From Branchiostoma belcheri (lineage: Eukaryota > Chordata > Leptocardii > Amphioxiformes > Branchiostomatidae), in the NCBI RefSeq assembly GCF_001625305.1, contig NW_017802702.1, forward strand, positions 417,731-481,730: DNA of 64,000 nt. The letters are read 5' to 3'. A program made the translations under genes and the position numbers. Shown one piece after another: positions 25,308 through 36,130 of this stretch. Each line of letters begins with the position of its first letter. The first letter of the stretch is position 1. Below the pieces are notes generated by a model. It searched no databases and was not told the origin of the DNA. It saw only the letters and a program-made list of their open reading frames with translations.

Positions 25308-28300
25308 TAGACACGCCAAAAACAATACCTCAATTTTTCATGGAGGTAACAAAGAAGTCAATGACCTGAACTAGACGTCTGTCACCATGGTAACTAGCAA
25401 GTAGGTGTTGGGTTTAGTATATTTTGTAGCAGGACAGAGCTGGAGGGGCTGGTCACCATGTATTATAAACAAGAATGTGTTTGACTTACATTTTTAACAG
25501 AGTAGTTACTGTACTTTGTTAGGCTAGATTATCCATGTTGCCTTTCTATTTATGGGTTCACCACACCACGAAGTGGTGGTGAACCCATATTGCTTTTTAT
25601 ATTTCAGTCCATACCATGGTATGGATGAAATATATTGTGTTCTCTGATGTTTCTTCTCCTTCTCCTTCTCCTCCTCCTGCCAAACAGTCAAAGGGATTCA
25701 ACTCCGCCATCATTCAGCCAAATGACTTGAAATTTGGCATGGAGGTAGAGTGGGCCAATACCCCCAGGCGTTTTTTTCATTTTTTTGATACATGCCTTTG
25801 AAAACTTTTTATGGAGGTTTTTTGGGGCATTTTTCGCCAAAAAATGGATTTTTGGATCCTGAGCCCTGGTGTTACAACCAAATGATCTGAAATTCGGTAT
25901 AAGGGTACCTTGAACATGTGTCTACAGAACAGTCACATATTTGGCATACACCACTTCCAAATGACTCATTTGGGGGACTTTAATGGCTATTTACACCAAA
26001 AAAAGGGCCAAAAGTGCTATACCCGTTCCATGTTCTATCTAAAGAATGGCACGTTCTATCTGCCGTTGGCCATGGAACAGGTATTCCATTGCGGGTTACC
26101 TGAGGTCACATTGCACCTAAGTGGTTCATAATGACCCACACATTCAATTTTATGTGCCTAAGACCTTCAAAATGTATCAAATCTCATCATTGTTAGTATT
26201 TGCATACCTGTAAGAAGATTAGTAAAGCTTTCGAGATTCAATGTGCTTGTTCTTGCATCTTTGTTCTCAATTACATGGCTACTATATAATTCATTTATTT
26301 GAGAATCTTTGCCAGTTTTACACTGGGGTAAGTTTGGAATAGTCCACTTTTGCGTGGGAGGGAGATGGACTGAAATATGCTGTATTTGCTCCCAAGCAAA
26401 TGTCGGCCTCTCTAGTTCTGATGTTTCCTCTCCTCCTCCTCCTTCTCCTCCTTCTCCTCCTGCCATATCTTTAAATGGATTCAGCTTCTTCATTTTAGGG
26501 CCTAAGGTCCTGAAATTTGGTATGGAGGTACAGTGGGCAAATACCCCTAGGCGTTTTTCAATTTTTGTGATACAGGCTTTTAGAATGGTTTTATTTGAGT
26601 TTTTTGGCTGTGTTATAGCAAATGTATTACTGTGTTAGTGTGCCTGTTTACCACGTCTGGGCATGAGTCATCACAATGGAATGCAGGGCATCAACCAATA
26701 GGCATGCAGCTTTCCTCTATACTTCTTGCTCATTGGCTGTTGGGATTTAACTTGATTAACACCCGCACAGAGCATTTCCACCTGCACAGAGCATTTCTTG
26801 CTGATTGGCTGTTGGGATTTAACTTGATTAACACCTGCACAGAGCATTTCCATACTGACAGTATGTCTTTATTCAAGTGTTTTGGTAAGTATTTCAAGCT
26901 TTTCTGCTCCAGCATTGGAATGCGGGGCATGAACGTTTTTTATTTTATTTTGAAAATCAACAGTTTGCATTATGCAATTAAAAATCCTAACCAATAAAGT
27001 AGGGAATAGCTATCCAACTGTTGTTTTAGTTGTATGTTACTTCATATTATAATTATATCAATGTAAATAAACTAAATCATTGTTTTCCCTTGTGTTTCTC
27101 ATTCTTTCCCTGCCATGTGGTAAAATGTGGTGAACCCATCGCTGTATTTGCTCCAAAGCAAATATTGGCCTTTCTAGTTTATACTTGACTTTTTGGCGAC
27201 GCCTCAGGGGCGGAGGCATGTTTTACCCACCTCAGCAGGGTAGATCTGTCCGTTGACCTCGTGCTCGGACCCCGCCCACAGGTTGTCCAGGAAGCTCCAG
27301 TGGAAGTGGAACTGCGCCAGCTTGTAGTTGTTTCCCGGCAGGCCGCCGCCGCCGACACGGTGAGCGTTGTTGTCGTCGAAGGATACGCCAACTGTGAGGA
27401 GACGCATGAACAAACGAAGCAGCTAATGTATGAATGAATGAATGGGTGGATGAATGATTCAATAGAATGTGAATGGAGGGATGGATGGATGGGATGGATA
27501 CTGTGGGCGTTGTCATCGAAGCTTACTCCAACTGTGAGGGGAAAGAGACATTCAGACGTGTGAACAAATGAAGCAGCTTGTTGGAAATGGTGAAGTTGAC
27601 GTTGCCCAGCCTTCAAAAAACCAACCCTTGCTTGTAATAAAAGTTATATGCAGGTCCAACAGTTTCCGCAAGAGGGCGTCTACCTGCGTATCCGTTGTTG
27701 GACATGGCGAAGTTGACGTTCGCCGACACGGCGTTGTACCTGCGGATACGACAATAGTTCTCTACAACATGCTGCAGAACTAACAATTTCCGCTAGAGGG
27801 CGTAAGCAGTCCCAGTGTTGTCTATCCCTACCTGCGTATCCATTGTTGGACATGGTGAAGTTGACGTTCCCTGGCACGGCGTTGTACCCGGTGAAGGATA
27901 CGACAATAGTTCTCTACAACATGCTGCAGAACTAACAATTTCCGCTAGAGGGCGTAAGCAGTCCCAGTGTTGTCTATCCCTACCTGCGTATCCGTTGTTG
28001 GACATGGTGAAGTTGACGTTCCCCGGCACGGCGTTGTACCCAGTAAAGGTGAAGGCGGGGAAGGTCTGCTTGACCGTGTTGCGGTACACCAGGTCGATGG
28101 GAGACTGGGCCGAACCACTGCAGAACTGGGGCGCCAGGGTCTTCCAGTTCTCGGGACCTAAACAACAAGAACGGCATTTGTTGTTTGTTTGTTTTTTATG
28201 TTTGTTTGTTTGTTTTAATTCAGAAGAACGGTAATAAATACAAATGAGAGGACACAAAGTGACTGTAAACTCAAGTTAGGCCCATGCAACTTAATATATT

Positions 28301-28898
28301 CTCGCAGACACTTTTACAATGAAAGATAAAAATATTTTACAAGACGTTTGAAAATGTGTGAATTCATAAGAGATCTAGATTAAGCATGAGTCAAAATCTC
28401 CCATCCCAGAAGAAAAGAAAGCAAAACAGGAAACATATCGCTAAAAATCACTTTTATCTTCACGAGCATAGGTTACAAATTTCTGACGGTGACCGTAGTT
28501 CTTTACAGCCTGGTGCAAGACCAATTGTTTCAGCAAGGAGGCGTGCGTAGGTAAGAAAAAACAACTTCTACTTACCGTATTGGCCCGGAGCGTAGCCCCA
28601 TTCTGCAAACAAGAACAAACACATCTAAGACGAAACACTAGAACATATCTCCGGAAAAAGAAAATAGCAAAATAGCAAAATACGATACGAATGGCTCCCT
28701 AAAGTTACCGGTTTTGTTTCAGTTATCTCGAAATATCGTGGGCAAATTCCATCGATCATGTAGCAGTCACAAATACGTATCACCAAACGCCCCTAAACTT
28801 GCTGAATGGGATATTCCTACATGACGTGACTTACTGGCGGCTCCGTAGGCCAGGTGGATCAACAGCGCCCCCAAGGTGCAGTACTGCAGCAGCGACAT
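18692..28898 (-). CDS. GPI-anchored alpha-carbonic anhydrase (CA4/CA15-like), eight exons
   Basis: Exons (minus): 28835-28898, 28576-28602, 27984-28157, 27231-27391, 23321-23428, 22471-22537, 21379-21545, 18692-18937. All introns are GT-AG and phases agree, giving 337 residues. It catalyses reversible CO2 hydration, probably at the outer cell surface. Order: signal peptide (1-19), KWGY start of the CA fold, SPIDL (49-53), zinc ligands His117 and His119 (QFHFHW) and His144 (LHLVHW), Thr233 (SLTTP, equivalent of Thr199), hydrophobic C-terminal tail. Cys43 and Cys237 match the disulfide of extracellular CAs. The proton-shuttle His64 is replaced by Tyr87 (NNGYA), which may lower turnover. The length fits the GPI-anchored subgroup. 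Introns are full of transposons and duplicated exon fragments. Confidence 0.92.
19010..19737. repeat. left copy of gap-flanking duplication
   Basis: Nearly identical to 19968-20855 on the other side of the N run, including a conserved 63-codon minus frame in both. The two differ by small indels and by insertions present only in the right copy. Lies in the last intron of the carbonic anhydrase gene. Confidence 0.85.
19738..19757. other. assembly gap (20 N)
   Basis: A run of Ns. The true length of missing sequence is unknown, so intron size here is not reliable. Confidence 1.
19758..20065 (-). mobile_element. LINE 3' end fragment next to the gap
   Basis: On minus it ends GTTGCGCAATAAAGTTATATATA, like other CR1-type tails here. 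It contains a weak match to the zinc-tail C-terminus (YIGKYIKDCMD; compare YIGQYISKALVK at 40.9 kb). The part from about 19970 belongs to the duplicated segment. Confidence 0.5.
19968..20855. repeat. right copy of gap-flanking duplication
   Basis: Matches 19010-19737 through to the same AGTAAAAATTAACAGCA end. It contains an extra insertion (about 20115-20290) ending in a LINE-like minus-strand tail (GCAATAAACTTC). Confidence 0.85.
20940..21350 (-). mobile_element. tRNA-derived SINE, antisense copy
   Basis: Reverse complement of the SINE at 11404-11838: box A (GTGTAGTGGTTAGAGC), box B (GGTTTCGATCCC), the AAAGGCACTTTACACGACTT body and the GTGCAGTCGCAGCC tail. Its head ends about 30 bp from the donor of carbonic anhydrase exon 7. 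Confidence 0.85.
21960..22165. mobile_element. Penelope-tail-like inverted sequence
   Basis: TGGAATAAAGTTCAACCTTT occurs in both orientations around a stem-loop (minus: CTGATGAAGGCGACAGTGG then GTCGCTGAAAA) and ends with ACTACCAACACGGATGAACT. The same words occur near 12.78, 20.37 and 54.82 kb. Confidence 0.5.
22633..23167. mobile_element. CpG-rich non-autonomous transposon, copy 1
   Basis: Terminal repeats GGTCACAACCCGCCGTACGTG and complement. The interior is unusually rich in ACGT/CGTGC words. It shares both ends with 59649-60381, which has clear TTAA target sites; here the flanks have decayed. Lies in intron 5 of carbonic anhydrase. Confidence 0.75.
23448..27180. mobile_element. nested palindromic repeat complex in carbonic anhydrase intron 4
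   Basis: Outer ends are inverted (AAACTAGAAAGGTCGACATT at 23448; complement ending CTAGTTT at 27180). Inside, a unit of about 800 bp occurs twice on plus (about 23460-24240, 24236-25040) and once inverted (about 25600-26420). Recognisable words are GCAAATACAGCATATTTCAG and GTGGACTATTCCAAA. An inner element is bounded by ATGGGTTCACCACA (25552-25565) and its complement (27126-27139). No transposase frame is intact. Confidence 0.75.
26690..26860 (+). repeat. tandem duplication of a CCAAT-containing block
   Basis: CTTGCTSATTGGCTGTTGGG and AACTTGATTAACACC...GCACAGAGCATTTCC occur twice about 80 bp apart. Confidence 0.7.
27231..27391 (-). CDS. carbonic anhydrase exon 4: first two zinc ligands
   Basis: Encodes FDD, then the QFHFHW block with two of the three zinc histidines, and GSEHEVNG with the conserved Glu106/His107 pair. 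The exon opens with a glycine run (VGGGGLPG) in place of the usual short loop. Acceptor CTCACAG, donor GTGGGT. Confidence 0.9.
27498..27540 (-). pseudogene. duplicate start of carbonic anhydrase exon 4
   Basis: Acceptor CCCCTCACAG followed by codons for VGVSFDDNAHS, nearly the start of exon 4, then dissolving into an ATCC simple repeat. It has no zinc-ligand region, so it is a broken exon copy. Confidence 0.7.
27660..27983 (-). repeat. two extra partial copies of carbonic anhydrase exon 3 end
   Basis: About 150-bp tandem copies at 27681 and 27829 repeat the end of exon 3 (coding YNAV..NVNF.MSNNGYAG) with its GTAG donor and adjoining intron. The real exon ends at 27984. The copies lack a phase-compatible acceptor, so they are probably not spliced in. 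Confidence 0.8.
28835..28898 (-). CDS. carbonic anhydrase exon 1: signal peptide
   Basis: ATG 28898 begins MSLLQYCTLGALLIHLAYGA, a short signal peptide with probable cleavage after about residue 19. A TTTGTACACAG acceptor about 24 nt upstream of the ATG suggests a further non-coding 5' exon. Donor GTAAGT. Confidence 0.85.
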
Positions 28899-29289
28899 GG
28901 TGACAGTTGCGATGATAACTCACTGTGTACAAATAAACAAAAATTGCAACAGTCAGTGTCTTTTGTAACATAACGAGCCCATAGCCCCACCCACCTTCGT
29001 TTAAAAACTTTGAAGCACGTCGGCATAAACGTACTGCACCTGCGCGAAACCCATAATGTATTGTGCATAGCACTTCGGCAGAACGTCTCATGTAAGGTGG
29101 TATTCGCACATATAAGGTTAACTTCCCGTTTGTAGTTTCCAAATGTTATGTAGGAAAAATATCCTTTGTACAACGGGCAAAATTCTGATGCAACGTTGAC
29201 CAAAAAATACAACGAAAACCGTGAAAAATTGTGGATTTTAGGTGCAGTACGACGTGCTTAGAAGACTTACTAGTATATGACGGACATGC

Positions 29290-29350
29290 AGCCAATGTCT
29301 CATTGGTCAAGCCTCTAATTGGCATGCTGCCATTGGTTGAACTGCTAATT
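29290..29350. promoter_or_regulatory. CCAAT-box cluster upstream of carbonic anhydrase
   Basis: Four ATTGG/CCAAT cores within about 65 bp (GCCAATG, CATTGGTC, CCATTGGT, CTATTGGT), about 400 bp 5' of the start codon. They could be the promoter of the inferred non-coding first exon. Inference from motif density only. Confidence 0.35.
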
Positions 29351-30120
29351 GTGATGGACAGTCTATTGGTGGTAAAGTCCTGACACTATTGTAGCGTTGC
29401 TGAGTTCTTGTCACATCTAATGTCAAAGTTCTTTTAATAACAAAATCTTTCTTTTTTTTTCTGTTTGAAACTGGACACAAAGCAGTATGGGTAAAGGGCG
29501 GATGTCTGCTATCTCATGTTAGTAATCGGTGTGTGGACCTGTCACACAAAATGATACATTCCCGTCCAGCCTGACCTGATACGCCCGAGTGCATTTCAAA
29601 CTTACATAAATTTGGGCATGATGAAATATACTCTGGGTCACATCACCAGGTCTTTAATTTTTTTATACATCAATATCAACGAATACTACTTTCCAGTTCC
29701 AACAAGGCCGTGTTCATGTGAAGTCAGTGAAGGCGCTTTACATGTGGTTTACCCCGAAGCCGGTTTCAAGTGGCTTCATCTGAACGCTCCAAATCACATT
29801 GAAAGCGCCCCGATCCCAAACCACTTCTAGAGGTGGTTTCGAATCGGTTTTCCCGCATCGCGATTTGCGTCTGAACGCAATGTGATTTCAATGTGACTTC
29901 ACCTGGTATGGATTACGGGGTGATATTTCTTTACTTATATGCAATACCAAATTTTACGTGGCAGTAACTTAAAGAGCAGTAATGGGTCAAAATAAATGTG
30001 TCCGTTCTAGGACGAGCTTCACCGCCTCTGGCAGGGACCACGTCGGCATTCGGCCGAGATACGCTGGGAGGGGGCACCAGCAAGCAGGTCGTTGACCCCT
30101 GACATTAATAACACGATACC
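29350..30120. other. no gene; possible MITE at 29705-29915
   Basis: The 29705-29915 stretch opens with GTGTTCATGTGAAGTCA and closes with AATGTGACTTCACCTGG, a rough inverted pair. Otherwise nothing is recognised. Confidence 0.35.
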
Positions 30121-30378
30121 ATCTGCCTGAAGATTACCCCAACTCTATATACAGCCTTCTATTCTTCTTGATGAAAAGATAGCCGAATAGAAAGGCGCTG
30201 GGACGGGGTGACTGACCGCCATTTACGGATCAGTTGAGTGACTGTTACATGGCCGCGAGCGGTAATTAAAGAGTTAATTGGGGCGTGATGACCCAGCAAT
30301 TATGGTAGACAGTACATCAAACACACCTGCTCATCGCTTTGGGGTGCCATCTCATACATGTAACACTTTACCCTACTA

Positions 30379-30750
30379 AATAGCAAAGTTCTTTCTATCA
30401 CAACCATTTATTTTTTAAGCCAACGTTTCGATGACGACCTGTCATCTTCATCAGGGCAATACTGACTGGTTTACTGTGCACTGACACTAGATGTTGCTTG
30501 GTGCTTGGTGATGTAACAATGCCTAGTATGTATGTCACAATTACACTACGTTGCGGAATGCATTGTAAACAGACAAAACTAGCTTAAGTACACTATGAAC
30601 TATGTAACATCTTTAGTGCACTATGCACCAAGCAACATCTAGTGTCAGTGCACAGTAAACCAGTCAGAATTGCCCTGATGAAGATGACAGAAGGTCATCG
30701 AAACGTTGGCTTGAAAAATAAATGGTTGTGATAGAAAGAACTTTGCTATT
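30379..30750. mobile_element. MITE with arms of about 135 bp
   Basis: Inverted arms from AATAGCAAAGTTCTTTCTAT to about 30522 and from about 30610 to GAACTTTGCTATT. A related terminal sequence is at 38650-38700. The right arm includes CTGATGAAGATGAC...GTCATCGAAAC. Confidence 0.8.
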
Positions 30751-31507
30751 CAGTCGTTTACCAACCTGATGAAATTATTTACGGACTTTACCCTACTGTT
30801 TGTATACACACAGTACATGCGTGTGTATATTTTAGGTTTCTTTCACTGTAAGAATGCCTTAGTTACATCCGTGAAGGAGGTAATGTTTTGATGTGATCTG
30901 TCCAATTAGGTTTAGGTCGATGTGTTTTCGGATACTTCGGCCACCATAACTCAAGAAGCCAAATTAATTGATGAAAGAGTCATGAAAATGTCGGTAATAT
31001 GTCATTAAAATGTCGTTATTTGTCTTATAGGGTTAACTTTAAAAATAAGGGATAACCACATTTGTCGTAAAATGGCCAATCTACAAATGGGCTGTCATGT
31101 TTTGTCCTTAATATTTTGCCCCTGAGTAATAAATTTCAGCTCCCCAAAGATTTCTCTTGACAGGTGCTTCATTCTGTGTTTGCATCTGTTCTCGGCGTTC
31201 GGCGAGGTTGACATGATGATTTGATTGATTGATTTGATTGTGATTTATTGAAATTTCAACAGTGCAATACACGCGGACCAGCGGCAGCTGTTGCTGATGT
31301 TGTGTTCCGCACATAGAAACGAATACTGGACAGACAATACTCATTCTGTGTTGCATCTGTTCTCGGCGTTTGGCGAGGTTGACATGATGATTTGATTGAT
31401 TGATTTGATTTATTGAAATTGCTACAGAAACGCGGAACAGAGGCAGTCGGGTGTTGCTGGTGTTGTGTTCCGAAATGACTACTGGACAGACGATACTCAT
31501 TTTCACT

Positions 31508-31635
31508 TGAGTCTAGTGAGGAAAGTTGTGTAAAGTGCATTTCCCAAGGGCACAAGATCGGTGGCATGTCAGGACTCGAACCCGGGACCTCTAGGTTCTG
31601 AGTCGCGCACTCTGACGCTACACCACACGACCCCA
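31508..31635 (-). mobile_element. tRNA-derived SINE head, copy A
   Basis: Antisense copy with GAGGTCCCGGGTTCGAGTCC (box B) and AAATGCACTTTACAC. A different subfamily from the 11.4-kb copy. Confidence 0.75.
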
Positions 31636-31857
31636 GGTTGAGGTTGACATGATGATTTGAATGAACATTCCATCATTCCAACAGGTGCTTTTACAATGTA
31701 TCATATCAGGCTGACTCTTATGTGCAAACATATACCCCAACTTCCCTTTGATTCATTTGTAAGTTTCTGGCACAAGAAAGGTTTTCAATTGGCATTAGAA
31801 ATTGTCTTGGCTTTGGAAATTGTCTTATCAACTACTTATCACATAAAAAGACCATTT

Positions 31858-32991
31858 ATTTATTTATTTTCGAAAATTGCGACATTCACAATACAGTGGC
31901 CACCCTGGCAGCAGAGCTGATGGCGGGGGCCACAGACAGACATGACTACATGACTATACATACATTGTTGATTAACATATATGTTATTATATTTACAATA
32001 CTAATTAAAATGGGTAAACTTAGTTGGAGGTCAGAGGTCGAGAATCCGTACAGTGGAAATAATAGACAAGTGCACTAGACCAAATGAGCAGGTAGAAGGA
32101 CACTTTAGAAACGTTTTGTTTGCAGGATGTAGCCCTGAAGAGCGGCCGAGATGTTTTGGTTTGTAGAGAGGTTGTGACCTGGAAGACCATTGAGGAGCAT
32201 GTTGGTGGAGAGGGATTGATCCACAACACTACGTACAGCGGTAGCAAGTGTTTGCCTTGCGTCCTTGTGCAGAGGGCAGTGGAGGAGGTAGTGTGCGACT
32301 GACTCAGACTTAGCACCACAGCTACAGCTGCGTGGGGTCAAGTTGAACTTGACGAGTGTAGAGTTGAGCTGAGACCAGTCAAGACGCAGTCTTGTAGAAA
32401 GGATGTTACTGCGACGGTCACCGAGTCTGCGGAACTTCTGGTGACGGCGGGTGGTCAGCATCTGCGCTTTACACTTCAGTCTGAACTGGTTGTAGGTCGC
32501 AGCTTCCCTCACGTCCCTTGGGAGACTGTTCCAGAGCCGCGTGGTGTACGGGACGAAGCTGTTCTTGTACACAGTTGTTCTGCAAAAAGGAACATGCAAG
32601 TGTGTGTCGTTCCGTAGTCGAAGTTGGAGCTGTCTTTGGCTGTCTCTGGTAGTCGGGATCAGCACCTGAAGGTGGAGTGGGACTGAACCAGATACTAGCC
32701 TATACATGAGTAGTAATCTGTTGTAGTCCCTTCTGGTTGCTAGGCTGTCCCATTCTAGCTCTTCGAGTAGTTTCACTCGGGGTGTTCGGGCCATCGCTCC
32801 TGAGACAAGCCGTCCTGCATGGTACTGGACTTGCTCCAATGTCGTGCTGGCAGTAGTACCGATGTTACAAAGCAGGATGGAGGCATACTCCAGCTTCGTG
32901 CGCACAAGGGTGTTGTAGGCAATTTCCAGGGCTTCTCTGGGCAGATTGCTTTGCAGTTTGCTCAGTAGTCCTAGAACCTTGTTGACCATTT
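31858..32991 (-). mobile_element. young 5'-truncated CR1/Jockey-like LINE with 8-bp TSD
   Basis: Flanked by GACCATTT at 31850-31857 and 32984-32991. The frame is open for about 294 codons on minus. It covers the C-terminal part of a non-LTR reverse transcriptase (LEYASILLCNIGT, VPYTTRLWNSLPRDVREA), then a zinc tail (CSCGAKSESVAHYLLHCPLH), and stops near 32105. The 3' tail is (TAAA)n. The first in-frame ATG falls inside the target duplication and is not a natural start. Absence from copy B shows it inserted after the duplication. Confidence 0.9.
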
Positions 32992-34257
32992 CTCATCAGA
33001 TTTTACATTCTTGGAGAATACTATGAATAAAACGAAGATGCAGGTGATCTAAACTCGTTGCAAAGTTTCGTCCAGACACTGGAAAGACGTTATTTTTTTA
33101 TTCATAAGCACAGTGATGAATACAAATAAAGGGACATGGACTAAGTGACTGCGAACTCAAGTTAGGTACAACTTATTTTCTCGCAGCCACTTTTACAATG
33201 GAAAAAAGGGCGTTTACAAGACATTTGAAAAAAAAACTATGGATATTATGAGGAAAACCTCTCATCCCAGAAGAGAAGGAAAGCATAGCAGGACACATAC
33301 AACTAGAAGCGTTTTGTTTCTGTGATGTAGTCATGCGCGGCTAACATCATGTCACAGTTGATGTCATTCGAACAAACCGATGTTAATTTGCATGTTTGAC
33401 AAGCTGTGAAAAATCACTGATTCTGAAGAGAATTTTCATCGCGTGAGGATAGCTGAATTCCGTGTTGACGGCTATTGTGGATTGCCAGTGGACCGTAGAT
33501 GAAGGATAGCCGAAAATATCTTTATAATTACAGGTTACTACTGATAAACAGGTCATGCTGACCTTTATAAGAGCATCCCAACTGTCATCGAGAAAGATGA
33601 TTTGTTGATAGCAACGATTTTTTATATATCAACTCCAAGAGTTTGTTCCGGACATCTTCATCCATAGATGAAAGATGATGTTATGCATCTACTTGTGCTC
33701 CGTTGGTTAATTTGTTTTGTTTGTTTGTTTGTTTGTTTGTTTTTTATGACAACTCTCTTCATCGTGACAAAAGTCGTCAATTACCAACATTTTACCAACA
33801 AAAGTGCAAATATATTCAAATGACATACCTAGAACTGTATTAGAGTCAGACTCGCTGTCACCATTTCAATACAGTAGGGGCATGATCACTAGTTTTGTTA
33901 GATGTACAATGATGTCTAAACCGGTTTCAATCCGTTTGAAGTCGGTTTATTCCAACCCACCTCTCGGAGCCGGATTGGCAATCCGGCATAATCTTCAAGC
34001 AGATCTTTTGGTGGCTGCAAAACAATATTTGATAGACTGGCGAAAAAAAGGATACCGGTACAAAAAGGACGAATAAAAACGCTTAACCCTAAAAAGTACA
34101 CATGAGGTCCGCGCGGACCCCAGCACTATATATTCTGTAATATTTCTGTATATTTTTTGTTTTAAAATCCTCAAAAGGGCCTCAAAATCCCCTTCGGTCT
34201 GAATAGGGTTTAAAAATCGGGTATTTTCTTCGTAGACAGTACTGGGCTGTTCTGTTT

Positions 34258-36130
34258 TGTCCTTAACAAATGGGCTGTTATGTTTTGTCCTTAACATTTT
34301 GCCCCTGAGTAATAAATTTCAGCTCCCCAAAGATTTCTCTTGACAGGTGCTTCATTCTGTGTTTGCATCTGTTCCCGGCGTTTGGCGAGGTTGACATGAT
34401 GATTTGATTGATTGATTTGATTTTGATTTATTGAAATTGCAACAGTACAATACACAGAGGAACAGAGGAAGCTGTTGCTGGTGCTGTGTCCCGCACACAG
34501 AAACGAATACTGGACAAACAATACTCATTTTCACTTGACTCTAGTGAGGAAAGTCGTGTAAAGTGCATTTCCCAAGGGCACAAGGTCGGTGGCATGTCAG
34601 GACTCGAACCCGGGACCTCTTGATTCCGAGTCGCGCACGCTGCCGTTGCGCCACACGAACCCACATAAATGATTTGAATGAACATTCCGTCAATAGAACA
34701 GGTGATTTTACAATGTATCATATCAGGCCGACTCTTATGTGCAAACACATACCTCAACTTCCCTTTAATTCATTTGTAAGTTTCTGGCACAAGAAATGTT
34801 TTCAATTGGCATTAAAAATTGTCTTGGCTTTGGATATTGTCTTATCAACTCTTTATCACGTAAAGAGACCATTTCCAATCAGATTTTACATTCTTGGAGA
34901 ATACTATGAATAAAACGAAGCTGCAGGTGATCTAAACTCGATGTAAAGTTTCGTCCAGACACTGGAAAGATGTTGATTTGTTTTTATTCATAAGCACAGT
35001 GATAAATACAAATAAAAGGACATGGACTAAGTGACTGCGAACTCAAGTTAGGTACAACTTATATTCTCTCAGCCACTTTTAAAATGAAAAAAAGGGCGTT
35101 TACAAGACATTTGAAAAAAAAAAAAACTATGGATATTATGAGGAAAACCTCCCATCCCAGAAGAGAAGGAAAGCATAGCAGGACATATACAACTAGAAGC
35201 GTTAACGTTTTGTTTCTGTGATGTAGTCTTGCGCGGCTAACATAATTTCACAGTTGATGTCATTCGAACAAACCAATAATAATTTGCATGCTTGACAAGC
35301 TGTGAAAAATCACTGATTCTGAAGAGAATTTTCATCGCGTGAGGATGGCTGAATTCCGTGTTGACGGCTATTGTGGATTGCCAGTGGACCATAGATGACG
35401 GATAGCCGAACATATCTTTATAATTACAGGTTACTACTGATAACCAGGTCATGCTGACCTTTATAAGAGCATCCCAACTGTCATCGAGAAAGATTTGTTG
35501 ATAGCAACGTTTTTTATATAATATTATATATATCAAGAGTTTGTGTTCCGGACATCGTCATCCACAGATGAAAGATGATGTTATGCATCTACTTGAATGT
35601 GCTCCGGATCCGTTGGTTTATTTATTTTTTGTTTGTTTGTTTGTTTGTTTGTTTGTTATGACAACTCTCTTCATCGTGACAAAAGTCGTCAATTACCAAC
35701 ATTTTACCAACAAAAGTGCAGATATATTCAAATGACACACCAAGAACTGTATTAGAGTCAGACTCGCTGTCACCATTTCAATACAGTAGGGGCATGATCA
35801 CTAGTTTTGTTAGATGTACAATGATGTCTAAACCGGTTTCAATCCGTTTGAAGTCGGTTTATTCCAACCCACCTCTCGGAGCCGGATTGGCAATCCGGCA
35901 TAATCTTCAAGCAGATCTTTTGGTGGCTGCAAAACAATATTTGATAGACTGGCGAAAAAAAGGATACCGGTACAAAAAGGACGAATAAAAACGCTTAACC
36001 CTAAAAAGTACACATGAGGTCCGCGCGGACCCCAGCACTATATATTCTGTAATATTTCTGTATATTTTTTGTTTTAAAATCCTCAAAAGGGCCTCAAAAT
36101 CCCCTTCGGTCTGAATAGGGTTTAAAAATC
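34258..36130. repeat. tandem segmental duplication, copy B
   Basis: Close copy of 31083-34215 without the LINE. A 90-codon plus frame (35716-35988) is conserved from 33804-34076 but shows no domain. Both copies carry a (GTTT)n microsatellite (about 33715, 35630). Confidence 0.85.
34540..34664 (-). mobile_element. tRNA-derived SINE head, copy B
   Basis: Duplicate of the 31508 SINE: AAGTGCATTTCCCAAGGGCA and the GTTCGAGTCC box B on minus. Confidence 0.75.

Larger units (their letters stand above)
31083..34215. repeat. tandem segmental duplication, copy A (interrupted by a LINE)
   Basis: Matches 34258-36130 over two blocks (31083-31857 and 32992-34215), starting AAATGGGCTGTYATGTTTTG. A flanking block 30160-30345 recurs at 36281-36460. 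Copy A has an additional internal repeat at 31165-31370. Confidence 0.85.

Noticed and set aside
27677..27743. Alternative carbonic anhydrase exon
   Set aside because: A possible acceptor exists, but the 56-nt exon breaks phase with exons 3 and 4.
33804..34076. 90-codon frame conserved in both duplicates (also 35716-35988)
   Set aside because: Conservation is explained by the recent duplication; no domain or splice signals seen.
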